A stretch of 64,000 bases of DNA, from positions 278,175 to 342,174 of the forward strand of contig NMRA01000286.1 of NCBI GenBank assembly GCA_002633005.1, given 5' to 3'. Below the pieces are notes generated by a model. That model saw only the letters and a program-made list of their open reading frames with translations. It made no database searches and was not told the origin of the DNA. Positions 12,471-24,000 of this stretch are shown piece after piece. Made by a program: the position numbers and the translations under genes. Within the stretch, counting starts at the first letter, position 1. Every line of letters begins with the position of its first letter. The DNA comes from Phoronis australis. Its lineage: Eukaryota; Phoronida; Phoronidae.

Positions 12471-15074
12471 TGATATACCTAGATGTTGCGGATCTACGCT
12501 TTTTGAGGTCCTGAAGGTATAGCTACATATCAGTTCACCCTCGGTCGTTAAGTTATTCATATTTAATCTTACTTAGAAGTTGGCTATTTTTGACTGGTCA
12601 AAGCAAATCCCAAATGTTGATTGGATACAGGCGTAATCAAGCGAATATCACAAGGCTTAGGCACACGCGCCTATTTGAGAAACTCTTGTGTAGGCGCATG
12701 GGCAAACGTTCGCGAATTTACGAGTTGATAAAAGCTATTTGTGTCTACTCGGAAAATGCTCGTCTTCACGTTAATTCCAGACCGGCATAGGCCCTTAGTA
12801 AAGTAAACGATATGGGAGGGGGGAGGGGGCGGGGGTGTACAAACAATTTGACTTGACCAAACGTTTGCCCCTGTGGTCCCAAATTTCAAATTCCTCCCTA
12901 TGGTCTCCTGTCACAAGTCACTCTAAGGCGTACAGAGGTGCAGACTCTGCTGTTTGGAGGCAAACCCCCGGAAGGCAGCCACTAGAAATTTGGGTGCCCA
13001 AATTTTTAACGAAATTTCAGGAGAAAAGGTCACTTTTGTATCTGAACACGTTATACGCGTTTGGGGTATAATTTTGACCTTAAGGGTGCCAAACTGATGT
13101 ACTACCAAAGTCGCACAAATGTAGTGAAATCCAGAGAAACTCGGGGAAAAATAGCTCCACCAGCTAGAAATTGAGTGGACGAAACATCGCCTGGGAAACT
13201 TCAATAATAGTTTAGTCTATTTCGTAGAGTAAAATGACACTCGTTGTTAAGATTCACTTTATTACTGTCCAGTTCGGGAACGTTCGGTTTATTAGGGTCA
13301 TGCTTTGAAAGGGTGGGGTCCAGTGCCCAGTTGCATGAAACAGTCCCTAATAGGGACTCAACTAAGTTCCCTAAATGTTTTCCATATTTGTTTCGTTCAT
13401 AACTCAAATGGTTTTCTATCCTTTTACCTTTTGTTACGAGCTCCTCTTTGACTAGTGGCATTTCTAATAATATAACTAAAAACTGAACCCTTACTTCAAT
13501 CAAAACAATTAGGGAATTAGTCCTTAAATTAAGGGCGTTGCGTGAAAAGATCACTACTTATTTTCAATAATACTGAGAATTCAACGTAGAGTTCACTCTC
13601 GATTTGTATCAAAGTCAAAAATTCGCCCAGTAATGATACTCAAACAGCATATGAAAGGACAAGCCCCCAAATACATAGTAGATTTAGGGAACTTGGTTGA
13701 GTCCCTATTTGGGACTGTTTCATGCAACCGGGCACCAGGGTCCCTCGTACATTGTCAATTTCTTTCAAGTTTATTTCACTTTCGCAACAATGTAAGTGTA
13801 ATTTGCGATTTGGGGGTCGGGTGATAGGGCTTCAGTCTGCATCTAAGTTCATTGCAGCATCGTCGATTTCTAATAAGAATAACTTCTAATTATCTGAAAA
13901 TCGCCTATGAATTTGTCGATTTTGTAAATCCAAAACTCCTACGAAGAGCCCCCTCTGCATCAACAATGTTTACACAATAACGCTCTTCAAACGAAATATT
14001 GTTCTTGGAATTCTTTGGGGAAAAGCATAAATATTTCTATGGTTACAAAACCATCGAAAATGTTGACTTTGTGTGATTCGATTCACAAATATCGATATTT
14101 AAGTTTTTCAAAGTTACCATTTGTCGTTGTTCGGAGAAAAGTGTTTTACATGGACATATTCTGTTTTTTCGACGAATTTGACTGTGTCAAATTTATGGTG
14201 TTGCAACGAGGGGATTGTACCGTGCCGCTTCTCCAAGAGAGGACTTGTCTTGAAGTGAACCCCTTAATGCGAAAATATGTATCATGAAAATTGAAAAGAG
14301 TAATAGGCTATACGATTTCACAAAAGCAGAAACAGAGAAACAGTTGGCTCTAATGAGCTATATTTATATATATCATTGGTTGGCTCCATCGTTATGCCTC
14401 CCACCTGAAGAAACGATACAAGTAACATGAAAGAAGTGGCTTTGAATGCCATATATTGACCCCGCCCCCAAGTGCTGAGGACCTTAAATGTGAAAGGACG
14501 TGTGATCTTAAAACAGGAAGTGAGCATCAATTGGTGCTATCAGAGCTCTTCTCCGCCAGTTTCCTAACTGATTTCAAGTGATAAACAATTTCAAGAAATA
14601 ACGGAAAAAATAGCGACAGATGGCTCAATTATCCCTCGCTAGAGAGGTGTCCTTGGAGAAATGCAGTGTCATCTTGAATTGATAAATCTGAATCAACTTG
14701 ATCTTTAAAATCTGTGCGTAACAAGTTTTCTCGGGCTTTTTCGAATTATGTGCAATTACTAAGAGAATATTTTCAAGTGCATGTAGATTGTCTGACACTG
14801 CAAAAACTGAGCAAATAAAAATACCATGGGCAGGCCTCAAGATGGTAAATCCAGCACTGTTATTGAAAAATAATATCATAAAAGTTCTCTCCTCTACATA
14901 TTTAGCCGCGTCTTTCTTATGCGACCCTTGCCCTCGGCGCTATGCCCTATTCCGGTTGCCACGATTTTACTCTGTGGATCATGTGAAGATTTTCATTATC
15001 AGCCAATCTGGCATATTAGCAATGTAACTCTGAAAACAGTTTGCAGATATAAAAAAGACATTACCTATAAACAT
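12471..15074. other. Intergenic, no gene; contains one MITE
   Basis: Apart from the inverted-repeat element at 13316-13742, I see no recognisable coding or RNA feature. Open frames in this stretch are short and without domain motifs. Confidence 0.5.
13316..13742. mobile_element. MITE with ~60-bp terminal inverted repeats
   Basis: The left end reads CCAGTGCCCAGTTGCATGAA then ACAGTCCCTAATAGGGACTC. The right end in reverse complement reads CCTGGTGCCCGGTTGCATGA then AACAGTCCCAAATAGGGACTC, continuing through AACYAAGTTCCCTAAAT. The arms are about 60 bp with a few mismatches. The ~300-bp centre is AT-rich and non-coding. This is typical of a non-autonomous cut-and-paste transposon. Confidence 0.7.
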
Positions 15075-17550
15075 ATATTTATTCAATAAATGGCCTCTGG
15101 CTCTTGTTACAATCAAATCATATAATACAATACAGGTAAGTGTCAAGCAACAGTAACACGACTTCTTCGCTTGAATGCGAAATGAAGATATTTACATGTT
15201 GACCATATAAGATCTTTTACCTCCATAGTCACGAGTCTGTTGAATTTTGTAACATTGGAATTGTTGTAGCTCCATACAGGCAAATACCGTTTCCTAAGGT
15301 CATAGTAGAATGGATATTCGGTAACAAAATGATATTCTGACTCGACATAATCATGTCCTAACACAGAGAGGGCATAACCTTTCTGGTCTGCTAAGTTTCA
15401 AGTGTCTACCCTTTTCAATCATTATTGCATGCGCTGAACATCTTAATCTTACCATATCAGATCTAACATTTACATTGTCAAATACATCTAAATTATTTTC
15501 AAAACATATATTTAACTTAAAAGTTCTGTAAGTTTCCAGCTTTATCGAATTGTTCAAAATTTCTTCCCATTTTTGCCGATCAACAGCTTTGAATCTCTGT
15601 TTAAAAAGTGATATGAAGTTTTTCTCAGCACCTACAACCTGATTGTACCACGCTTCTCCAAAACCAAACTGAAAAAGCAATTTCTTAACATCATTAACCC
15701 AGCACGGTTTATTAACATTTTCCGTCATATTGTACTGCCATTCATAGCAATGATATGTAATTTTTGACGCATAGGTTTTTAATAGTTTTAACGAATATTT
15801 CATAATCCCATGAAGTCGGTAAAGTCGGTATGTAATCAAGGAGTAACGACTCATCTCACCTCTAACAGCCGATGATATTGCCGTGCTAGGCAAATTTAAA
15901 ATTTCTCTACAAAATTTTGTGTGAATATATTCGTCCTCACTAAAACCCCAAATCTCACAGCCATAATGAAGTATCGGCAGTATCTTACTATCGAATAATT
16001 TCAAACTAACTTTAGTAGGGAGTGCATTAAAACCATTGACATTTTTCCTAATTAAATTCACTGCCTTAGCAGCCTGTAATGATAAAGTTTTCTGTGCGCA
16101 AGACCACGAACCTTTCGTAGTAAACACTAATCTTAAATATTCATATACATCTACAATGTTAACAGTATTCCAATCATACGTCCATTTTTCATACGATCTT
16201 AACATTCCACCCTTTCTGAAAACAATTATCTTAGTCTTCGACATGTCGACAATCAATTTCCATATCAGACAATACTCATATAAAATATTCAATTTTTTCT
16301 GCAGTCCTTTAAAATAAAACCAAATCATCAGCAAATTGCAGATGCAATAAATAATTCAGCTGATCCCATAGAATTTTTTTAACCGTCACCGGATTTTAAT
16401 TCTTGCTCTAAATCATTTATAAATAAAATAAACAAAAACGGTGATAGCTGAAAGCCTTGTTTTAGACCATTCTGACAATCAAAGAACACCGTATAGCTAC
16501 GATTATTCAATCTCACGATCGCTTTTACTTCCGCTTACAATACTTTGATTATCTTATACATCTTACCTTCTATGCGATTGTTCTTTAATTTAAAATATAA
16601 TGCACTTCTACATATACTGTCGAAAGCGACTTTAAAATCCACGAAAGGGCAATAGAATCTACCTTTCTCTCGTGAGAAATACTTAATTATTTTTGTATAT
16701 AAAGCAAACATATTATCCACCGTAATGTGCCCTTTCCTAAAAGCAGCTTGAGACATCGTCGCTGGCACAAAATTTTTACGAATATTTTGGCTGTGACTTG
16801 CATGAGGGAAATTACACTGAAATTTTCAGGAATCTTGGCACCACCCTTAAATATCGGTACTATATTGGATTTTGGCCATTCTTTTGGAAACACCCATTTA
16901 AAAAAAAGTAGTTGTATAAATGGAACAGTGAATCTACCAACTTTTTATCAGCATACTTGTAAAACTCAATGCTGATTTTATCACATCCAGACGAAGTTCC
17001 GTCTTTCATACTACTGATGGCTTGTAAAATTTCATCTTTTGTGACCTCAGAGTCTAGCTCCATATCAACAATTTCATTAATTGAATTGTTGTCATTTTTA
17101 CTGAGTTCTCACTCCGGATTAGTAACAAAATAACGGCCTTCAAACAGAGAGCTGGAATAATTTATCCATTCCTCCGGTTTAATATTCGTCGTTACACATT
17201 TCTTCTTAATATCAAATGTGCGCCAGAATTTTTTGCTGTCTTTACTCTTCACACCTGAATTTGTTGTAAAATGTTTTCTGTTACAGTTTAACCGTTTCAC
17301 TTTTTTAAATTTCCATAATCTCTTCTAGCTTGTTCGGCTATTGTTTTCTAATGATTTGTTTGTTTCAGACGGACTTGTTAAGTCTTACGCATCACTTTGG
17401 AACAAGTACGGTTTCTTTCCACCATTCAAAATTTTCATGGACTTGTGCGTGCAATCTTTCATTTAAAAGATTCCAAAAATATGACATTTTCTGTATGCCT
17501 TCCAAATTCCCCCAAAATATTAACACATATCGCCAATAAACGTACTCCCA
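15075..17550 (-). mobile_element. Non-LTR retrotransposon (jockey/CR1-like LINE), decayed
   Basis: Reading leftward, several frames in sequence encode a reverse transcriptase: a linker region (KKFWRTFDIKKK near 17220), the pre-palm block (GTSSGCDKISIEFYKYADK near 17000), WPKSNIVPIFKGGAKIPENF, the motif FVDFKVAFDS (16616-16645), NGLKQGFQLSPFLFILFIND, the catalytic FADD box (16324-16335), and a long thumb/C-terminal region. That last region ends in a cysteine motif (RPERLCPLC) and EYHFVTEYPFYYDLRKRYLP. Frames shift several times, including just after FADD and after CPLC. The 3' end near 15075 has an A/T-rich tail. No endonuclease domain is visible, so the element is 5'-truncated or decayed beyond recognition upstream. 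Confidence 0.85.
15351..16334 (-). pseudogene. Reverse transcriptase C-terminal fragment (LINE)
   Basis: This is the longest intact frame of the LINE, 327 codons, running from just after the FADD catalytic box to the RPERLCPLC motif. It includes VDMSKTKIIVFRKGG and LPILHYGCEIWGF, both typical of jockey/CR1-type elements. Its apparent start lies inside the catalytic box in the wrong frame, so it is a frameshifted fragment rather than a gene. The downstream part (VESEYHFVTEYPFYYDLRKR) continues in another frame at about 15143-15340. Confidence 0.8.
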
Positions 17551-17957
17551 ATTAATTGAAGACATTTACGAAAAGCCAACCCGTGAGTTGATGTAGGAAT
17601 CACAAATTAACTTTCTGGATTCATCCAAATAGTGGAGGGAAGTTTATGTTTGGTTCTCGTTGTGTTTTACTACTGATTCGAGATCAGCTTTCTTCATCGA
17701 ATTGTCGCCACAAACGTCTTTGTGGTCAAAATTGACATCCAAGTGTCACATATCTGCACGTATTGTAAAAAGAGAGACAAGAGGAAATAATTCATTTTTA
17801 CTGAGATTGTAACAAACTTCCCCTAAATTCCGGCCTGTACAACCCTCGACAAAGAAACCTAGTCCTAGTTGCATAAAAGTTTTACGCTGGGTACCAACAC
17901 TGAACTTGAGCTTCCCGTTCAGTAACGCCAGTATCTTTGGTAACGCTAGTACCTTGA

Positions 17958-18075
17958 TAAAAAGCAAAGCATCGCGAGATTATGTGAGATATTGCATTGT
18001 ATTTCAAATAAAAACACGTGACTTAGTCTAGATTTTAGCTGGGTCTTGGCGTAGGTCCTAGCGTTATAGAACACA
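17958..18075. repeat. Direct repeat, copy 1 (pair with 18371-18481)
   Basis: The segment from the GCGAGATTA-GTGAGATATTG block through GGCGTAGGTCCTAGCGTTA and ACGCC recurs at 18371-18481 with modest divergence, same orientation, about 410 bp away. It is non-coding. Confidence 0.6.
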
Positions 18076-18370
18076 CGCCAGATGTCGCACTATACTGGTG
18101 AACCGGAAGCCTTTCAACGTTGCACTTGGAAGCTGGAAGTGGGTACTGTAATTTGCAAAATAAAAACGTAAAAGTTAGTGACAAACATCACTTGTGACGG
18201 CTCTGCAGTCGACTTAAGCCTCATGTTAATTTCTACGCTTACTCCAAACATATGATACATCGCGCGGCACTGGTATTGCGGTCCCTGATGATGTAGAGAA
18301 CCAGGCAAATTACTGACGAGTGACGGTGACTGGCCCGTTGTTATTTAGTGGATGTGAACTAGGACCTCGC

Positions 18371-18481
18371 TAAAAAGCGAGATTACGTGAGATATTGCCG
18401 TGTATTTCAAATGAGAACATGTGACTCTGGCTAGATTTCAGCTAGGTCCTAGCGTAGGTCCTAGCGTTACTGCACGCACGC
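18371..18481. repeat. Direct repeat, copy 2 (pair with 17958-18075)
   Basis: Second copy of the ~115-bp unit, with the same ordered blocks GCGAGATTACGTGAGATATT and GCGTAGGTCCTAGCGTTA. Confidence 0.6.
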
Positions 18482-19324
18482 CTGGCCGGTTCTTAAAATC
18501 AGGGACTGCTAAATCCGACCAGAGCCCCTTTCGCTCCTGCTTGGTTTTTCTGGCCAAGTACAAGGCATCTGAATGGATGCATAATACCTGCGGCATCCAG
18601 GATGATGTAATTGCCTACCCCAGTGGCAGCTAGGCTGGCCCCGTTCTAGCCAGCCAGCTAACTGTATGAAGACTGTCGTCAAATATTTATATACAGCTTT
18701 GTACCAAGGCTAGCCCCGTTCAGACAGTGGCACTCTCTGTTTAGCCTTGCCTGTAAGTCTTGGAGCCTTGTAGACAGTGACTACCATCTCTAGCTGGCCA
18801 GTGGAGATGGTGTAGGTCTTGTAGGAGCCTTGAGCCTTGCAGGTCTGTTGGAGTTGGTTCAGTGGGTCCACCGATTTTACTTGGGGCTGGTGGCTGTCTA
18901 GACAGTGACCACCATCTCTAACTGCCCCCAGCAGAGACGGGTAAAGCTCCTTCATATACAAGAAGCGTTTTGGCGAATTATACCTCACACTGATTAAAAA
19001 ATAGGCTAGGCTCGCACTTTAAGGGGATTTGCCAAAATGGCTAAAACATCTGTACACTTTTAGTCATTTTCGAAAATTATTCTTCAAACACTTTCTCCCT
19101 ATCCCCGGGTCATAACGTAGAATTGTCGTGAGGACTTGACAGGGACCTCAGGGGTCTCACTCTCCGCTGATTTATCCACATTATTTTGAAAACGCTTTGC
19201 CCAGTCACACATTGTGTGTCATAAAAGAGATAAGCATACCTGCAGCTAACATATCAAGTAGAACTACTCTCGTTTGTCACATTGGTGTAGACTCACAGTT
19301 GAACTGTGGTTTTCTGTTGATCCC

Positions 19325-19366
19325 AGACCGTCCGGAGTTGCACCATATACCAACTCCGGATGGTCT
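19325..19366. repeat. Short perfect-type hairpin
   Basis: AGACCGTCCGGAGTTG (19325-19340) is matched in reverse complement by 19351-19366 with one mismatch, separated by a 10-nt loop. It is too short for a typical miRNA precursor and has no poly-T tract nearby, so its role is unknown. Confidence 0.6.
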
Positions 19367-19977
19367 CTCACAAACGATTTAGCGTTATGTTACAGCAGGG
19401 GTATGCCGGCCACATGGGAATCATTTCATTGATGTGGACCCAAAAAATTTGCCCCTATCCCTGGTTACTCATTTCATTGATTTTGACCTAAAAATTGGTA
19501 GGGATTCCCCCTATCCCCAGGTTACAGCGGGGATACGCCTCCCTCGTGGACATTTTAATGAACAAGACATGTAGGTAAAAAAACATAACTGCTCTTGCAA
19601 TATAAAGTTAAATCGTGACATCTGCTTTAGCTTGCTTTCTTTCGGACACCGCCAAAATGCTATATGTGAGATCAGCCCCCCCCCCTACACATTTCAACAT
19701 TTTGTTGCGGTAAAAGAATGGTTTTAGGGGTGTCACGGACATGAAATGGAACATTCGATTGCTATTTTAAGACTAGGAATCGAATTAAGAATGTCGTTCG
19801 CAGCGCCACTGGATTTGCGCTTACTGTCGCAAGTAGGTTTCCCGAAATTTATTTTTATTGTCAAGCTGCAAAAGCACTTGCCAAGTTGGCGAATGGAGTT
19901 AGCTTTACTATCACCAGTGCTGCTCAGAATTCACCAATGGCAAGCGGATAGCGCGAGCCTATATAGGTCACGTTGTG

Positions 19978-20244
19978 CAAATAGGGACACCTTAGGAGGC
20001 CGTCGATGTCTTTAATTACTTCCAACTTGAACAAATACTCCCGTAATCAAACTTTTTTATGCAGTTCTTTGTTCACACTGTGCGCTATCCTATTTTTACC
20101 GCGCCCGCAGTGTTAAAAATGGCCACTTGTTGATTTGGGCATCTGAATGAAGGACTGCTCGAAGAAAAAGTTTGATTAGGGGAGTATTTGTTCGAGTTAG
20201 AAGGAATTAAAGACATTGACTGCCTCATAAGGTGCCCCTCTATG
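19978..20244. mobile_element. MITE-like inverted-repeat element
   Basis: The left arm (ATAGGGACACCTTAGGAGGC, then GTCTTTAATTACTTC and GAACAAATACTCCCGTAATC) is mirrored by the right arm read in reverse (ATAGAGGGGCACCTTATGAG, GTCTTTAATTCCTTC, GAACAAATACTCCCCTAATC). The arms are about 85 bp and the centre about 95 bp. No coding capacity is present. Confidence 0.65.
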
Positions 20245-21083
20245 CTTAAAAGGTACTTATTATTACGTGATTAATCAGTGCGAGGCATAACTCTCCAAAA
20301 AGCTTCCTACTGGGGCCAGCTATAGGTGGTGGTCTCTGTGTAGTGACTTTCCTGTACATTTTTTTCCACTAATAATTATCTCTGTGTGCTGACGATAGGT
20401 TTTGAGTGAACTGATAGTGAAAACCAGAAAGCCAAAGACAAGAGCAATGCTCGACAGTTAGGAAAACGCGAAGTCGCATGCAAAAATTCCAGGTCGCCAA
20501 AACAAAATCTGAGGTCACTAAAACAGAAAATCTCAGACATGTCAAAGAACTTTGCCCTTTTTGATTTTCTCTGATCACTTTTCAAGTAAACCTCATGGCA
20601 ATTTACATGAGATGACCCCAATTTGCGATAGACAACAAAGTGAAAGAGAAAGAATTGCAGTTTTGGCAATGTATTTGTAATATATGATGAATTTATAGAT
20701 AACTGTCCATAATATTGTTTGGTAAACTTCATTTTTTCAATCAAAACGTAATTGGTTGAACATTCCCGTTACAAGCAATGCATCGCCTAGGTTGGACAGC
20801 GATTGAGCTTTTTACTGTAGTTATACGTGATGCCTGACAAATTCATAAAATACGCTTTGTATCAGAAATGCTTTTAAGGTAAATTACAAATCATATAAGA
20901 GGACCTGGAGAGATGGTTCCAGTGGACCAGGTGTGAATAGAAGGCATACCCCTTATATGTGTAGATTATCACTAAAACCCCCTGTGATGACCCACGGTCA
21001 TCACTTTTTATGACGTATGGTAATTATTCCTTTAAATTTTTCGGAAACAAGTTATTTGTTTTTTTTGCAGAATTCCGGTCAAT

Positions 21084-24000
21084 ATGGAGGTTGTCTTGAA
21101 GAACAGGAGAACCATTCTTGAACGAATTGAAAAGTACATTTCACCTCATTATTTCACAGATGTCAACTTGAAAGGAAGGTTTGTTGATTACTGGGTGGAA
21201 TACGTGATGTAATCTTTTTTGATATGGAAAACAGCCATTTGAGTTATTTTTTGTCTCGGTGATGGATGATTTTCTTTATAAGCCTGTTTATTAGTCCAAA
21301 ATGCTTAGGTGGCCCTAGTGTATTTTTCTGAGACATGATATATTTATATTTAGTTTTGTTAGTTATGTTAGTGCAAGATACCATAATAACATGGCTGTTA
21401 TAACTAATAATCTCAATTTGGTTGTATCTCGTACATACTGGCATTGTAAGCAAGAGATACATTATGCAAAATGACGCTTAAACGCCAAATCACATTTCAT
21501 GTCCTGGCAAAAATCTGAAAACAAACATTTTGATTTGTTAGGCAACTCTTATCTTAATGCAGAGTACAAGCATAGTTCCCAGTCATGGCACCTAAATACA
21601 AGTGGCAATCACCACCAGAGTAGCTAGAATGACCCGTCGTGATGTGGGAAATCTGCTTACTTTTAGTGTGCACTGACTAATGATCTGTTAAGGTCATACA
21701 CAGTACAGACCCTGTAATATTGTGGAGAACTATGTTCGGTTTAGACTTGATCGTAACATAATCTCGTTCAAGGTTGTATCCTCACACATCTCCGGTCACC
21801 AGTCTTACTCACTATGCGGCTCCGGGAAGAATCACATACAGTGAAGCCACCCAAGGCGAGTACTCACCTACCTCTGTGGGGTCATCATTTGGACCGGCAT
21901 TCGCCACTCATTGGTTCCGTGTAGTCATCGACGTTCCATCTGATTGGTTAGGCAGAGAAGTACACTTCCGCTGGAACTCTGGCTCAGAAGCAATGATTTG
22001 GAAAGCTGGTAATGTTGTGCAGGTAATGTTACTTGTAACGATGTGCTGTAAACATTTGGGTTAGCGCCAATGCTCACATAAGCGTCTACTCATTCATTTT
22101 TAAAAGTTTTTAGAATAAGCATCGACTGCTCGGCTAATTGTGCAGCATCTACCTTCAGGTGCACTGCTTGGGGTAGCTCCTACCTGAAATTTGCTTCACC
22201 GAATCCATTTCCAAAATGATAAGGTACGTTTTCAAATGTGGAAGCCAGATCAATTTTGAGTCGCGGTGTAGTTGCGGTAGTTGCTGGAGTCATTGTATTT
22301 TTACCAACTTCTGCATTAAAAATGTTGAAATTGACACTAAGCCACCGACTGTCATTCTATCCACCATGTTTGCTTTCAAAAGATCTTAGGTTTTCTCACT
22401 TTTGAGAGCAAAATCAAGACCTTGTTTACCTCTCAAGGCAAGGTTATAAGCATGGCTTGGTCACGTGGGGTAGCATGTGTTCAGACTTAAGGGAGCAAAC
22501 TCAAATCACCCAATAATAGAAAATGACCTTTTTCACGTAAATTTAATAGTACATACATAAGCAAAACAAGGGAGAAGAATTTATTATCATGAAATTTGCG
22601 CTGTGTCATTTTCACACATCAGTACCAGTGCCTTCCTTTACCTGAGCGAAAAGGTGCATGTGCCTGCTGAGAGGTGTATTTTTTGCGTTAAGTGGAAAAT
22701 TCTTGTTGCAGTCGCCACCAATTCAAGGGACTGCATAAGCAAGTAATTCTAAACATGATGATGGCTTTTAAAATCATTGGTGGGGAATTTTTGGATCTGA
22801 TTAAGGGAATATTAAAGTAATTTTAGAGGGGAATGGAACTGATATTCTGTCCCAAAATTGAGGCATGTTAGGTCCTGAATACATTATTCGACTGAGTCTT
22901 AAAACACCTCAGTTGTTGCTCATGGAAGTTTTTTGACAGGAAGTTTAGCAAAATAAAATTTCACCTGTCCATCATATTTTGTGCTAAATAGGTAAAAAAT
23001 TATGGTAATTGTCAAATGTCCCAGGTTAATGAGTTTTCACTTGTTGCAGGCTTTCAGTGGGGATCAAAGAGAGGACTTCATCTTGTCGCAAAATCTCCAG
23101 AATTCAGAATTACAGTGAGTGGGTTGCCTGCCAAGCTTGGGAGAATTCAAAAGTGGCTATAAACCCACCGTCCATCTATAGAATAACTTTGGATGTGAGG
23201 CACTTACTACTAAAAATGGGGTCTTGTCGACAAGTCTATGCATTATACAAAAACATTGGATGTGGGGCACTTAACTGCTAAAAATGGGGCCTTGTCTACA
23301 AGTCTATGCATTTAGCCTGACATCTGCAAATTTTAATTTCGGTTAGTGTAAAGGTATATATTTTGTGAAAGAAGAAAGTCTGTAGAATTTGATTTTTGAC
23401 TTTTTACCAATCTGTTGTTAATTGGGTCTTGTGACCATGTTTTTTATGTGCCCGCATATTTATATGTGGTCACATATTGCCATCATCTCTGTCTGGGTGT
23501 CCGGCATCCGCAGCTGTATCTCCTGTATCTCTCCTAAACTAAACCCTCACAGGATCTTAATGAGATTTGGTAGATGTGTTCCTATGAAGCTGACGACGGA
23601 TGACGATGAATTTCGGACCTTTCCGACTATCGGTGTGCCTTCTAGTTGCAATTTTATTTTTTATGCTTACCTCTCTATCTTTGAAGGTCATCGGATTTTC
23701 ATAAAATTTGGCAGTTAGGCATCTATTTGTGAGATGATGCCATCCACTCGTTTTCGGACGGATTCAAGGTATTTTGCACCTTCTAGTGGCCATTTTTACT
23801 GTTTTCGATTTTTTGGTGCCCACCCTTCTATCTACCAAACCACTCTAGGGATGATTTTGAAAATTGGCATATAAATATGTTCTCAGTCTGAAGAGGGTGG
23901 CTGGTGATGATTTTTTGACGACTACGACTACTGTGGCATCTCCTAGTGGCAGTTTTGTTTGTTTTTGCACCTACCGCTGTATCTACTGAACACTCTTCAG

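Larger units (their letters stand above)
17551..21070. other. Intergenic and presumed 5' flank of MAN2C1
   Basis: No coding exon is seen. The interval contains a pair of direct repeats (17958-18075 and 18371-18481), a degenerate ~132-bp direct repeat containing CCCTATCCC-GGTTAC blocks (about 19389-19560), a small hairpin (19325-19366) and an inverted-repeat element (19978-20244). A strong acceptor at 21070 implies an untranslated MAN2C1 exon somewhere here, but I cannot place it or the promoter. Confidence 0.5.

Noticed and set aside
13201-13554. Minus-strand 117-codon open frame
   Set aside because: It runs through the arm of the MITE at 13316-13742, so it is transposon-derived noise.
20376-20744. 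Minus-strand 122-codon open frame upstream of MAN2C1
   Set aside because: No domain or family resemblance and the expected codon pattern of a conserved gene is absent.
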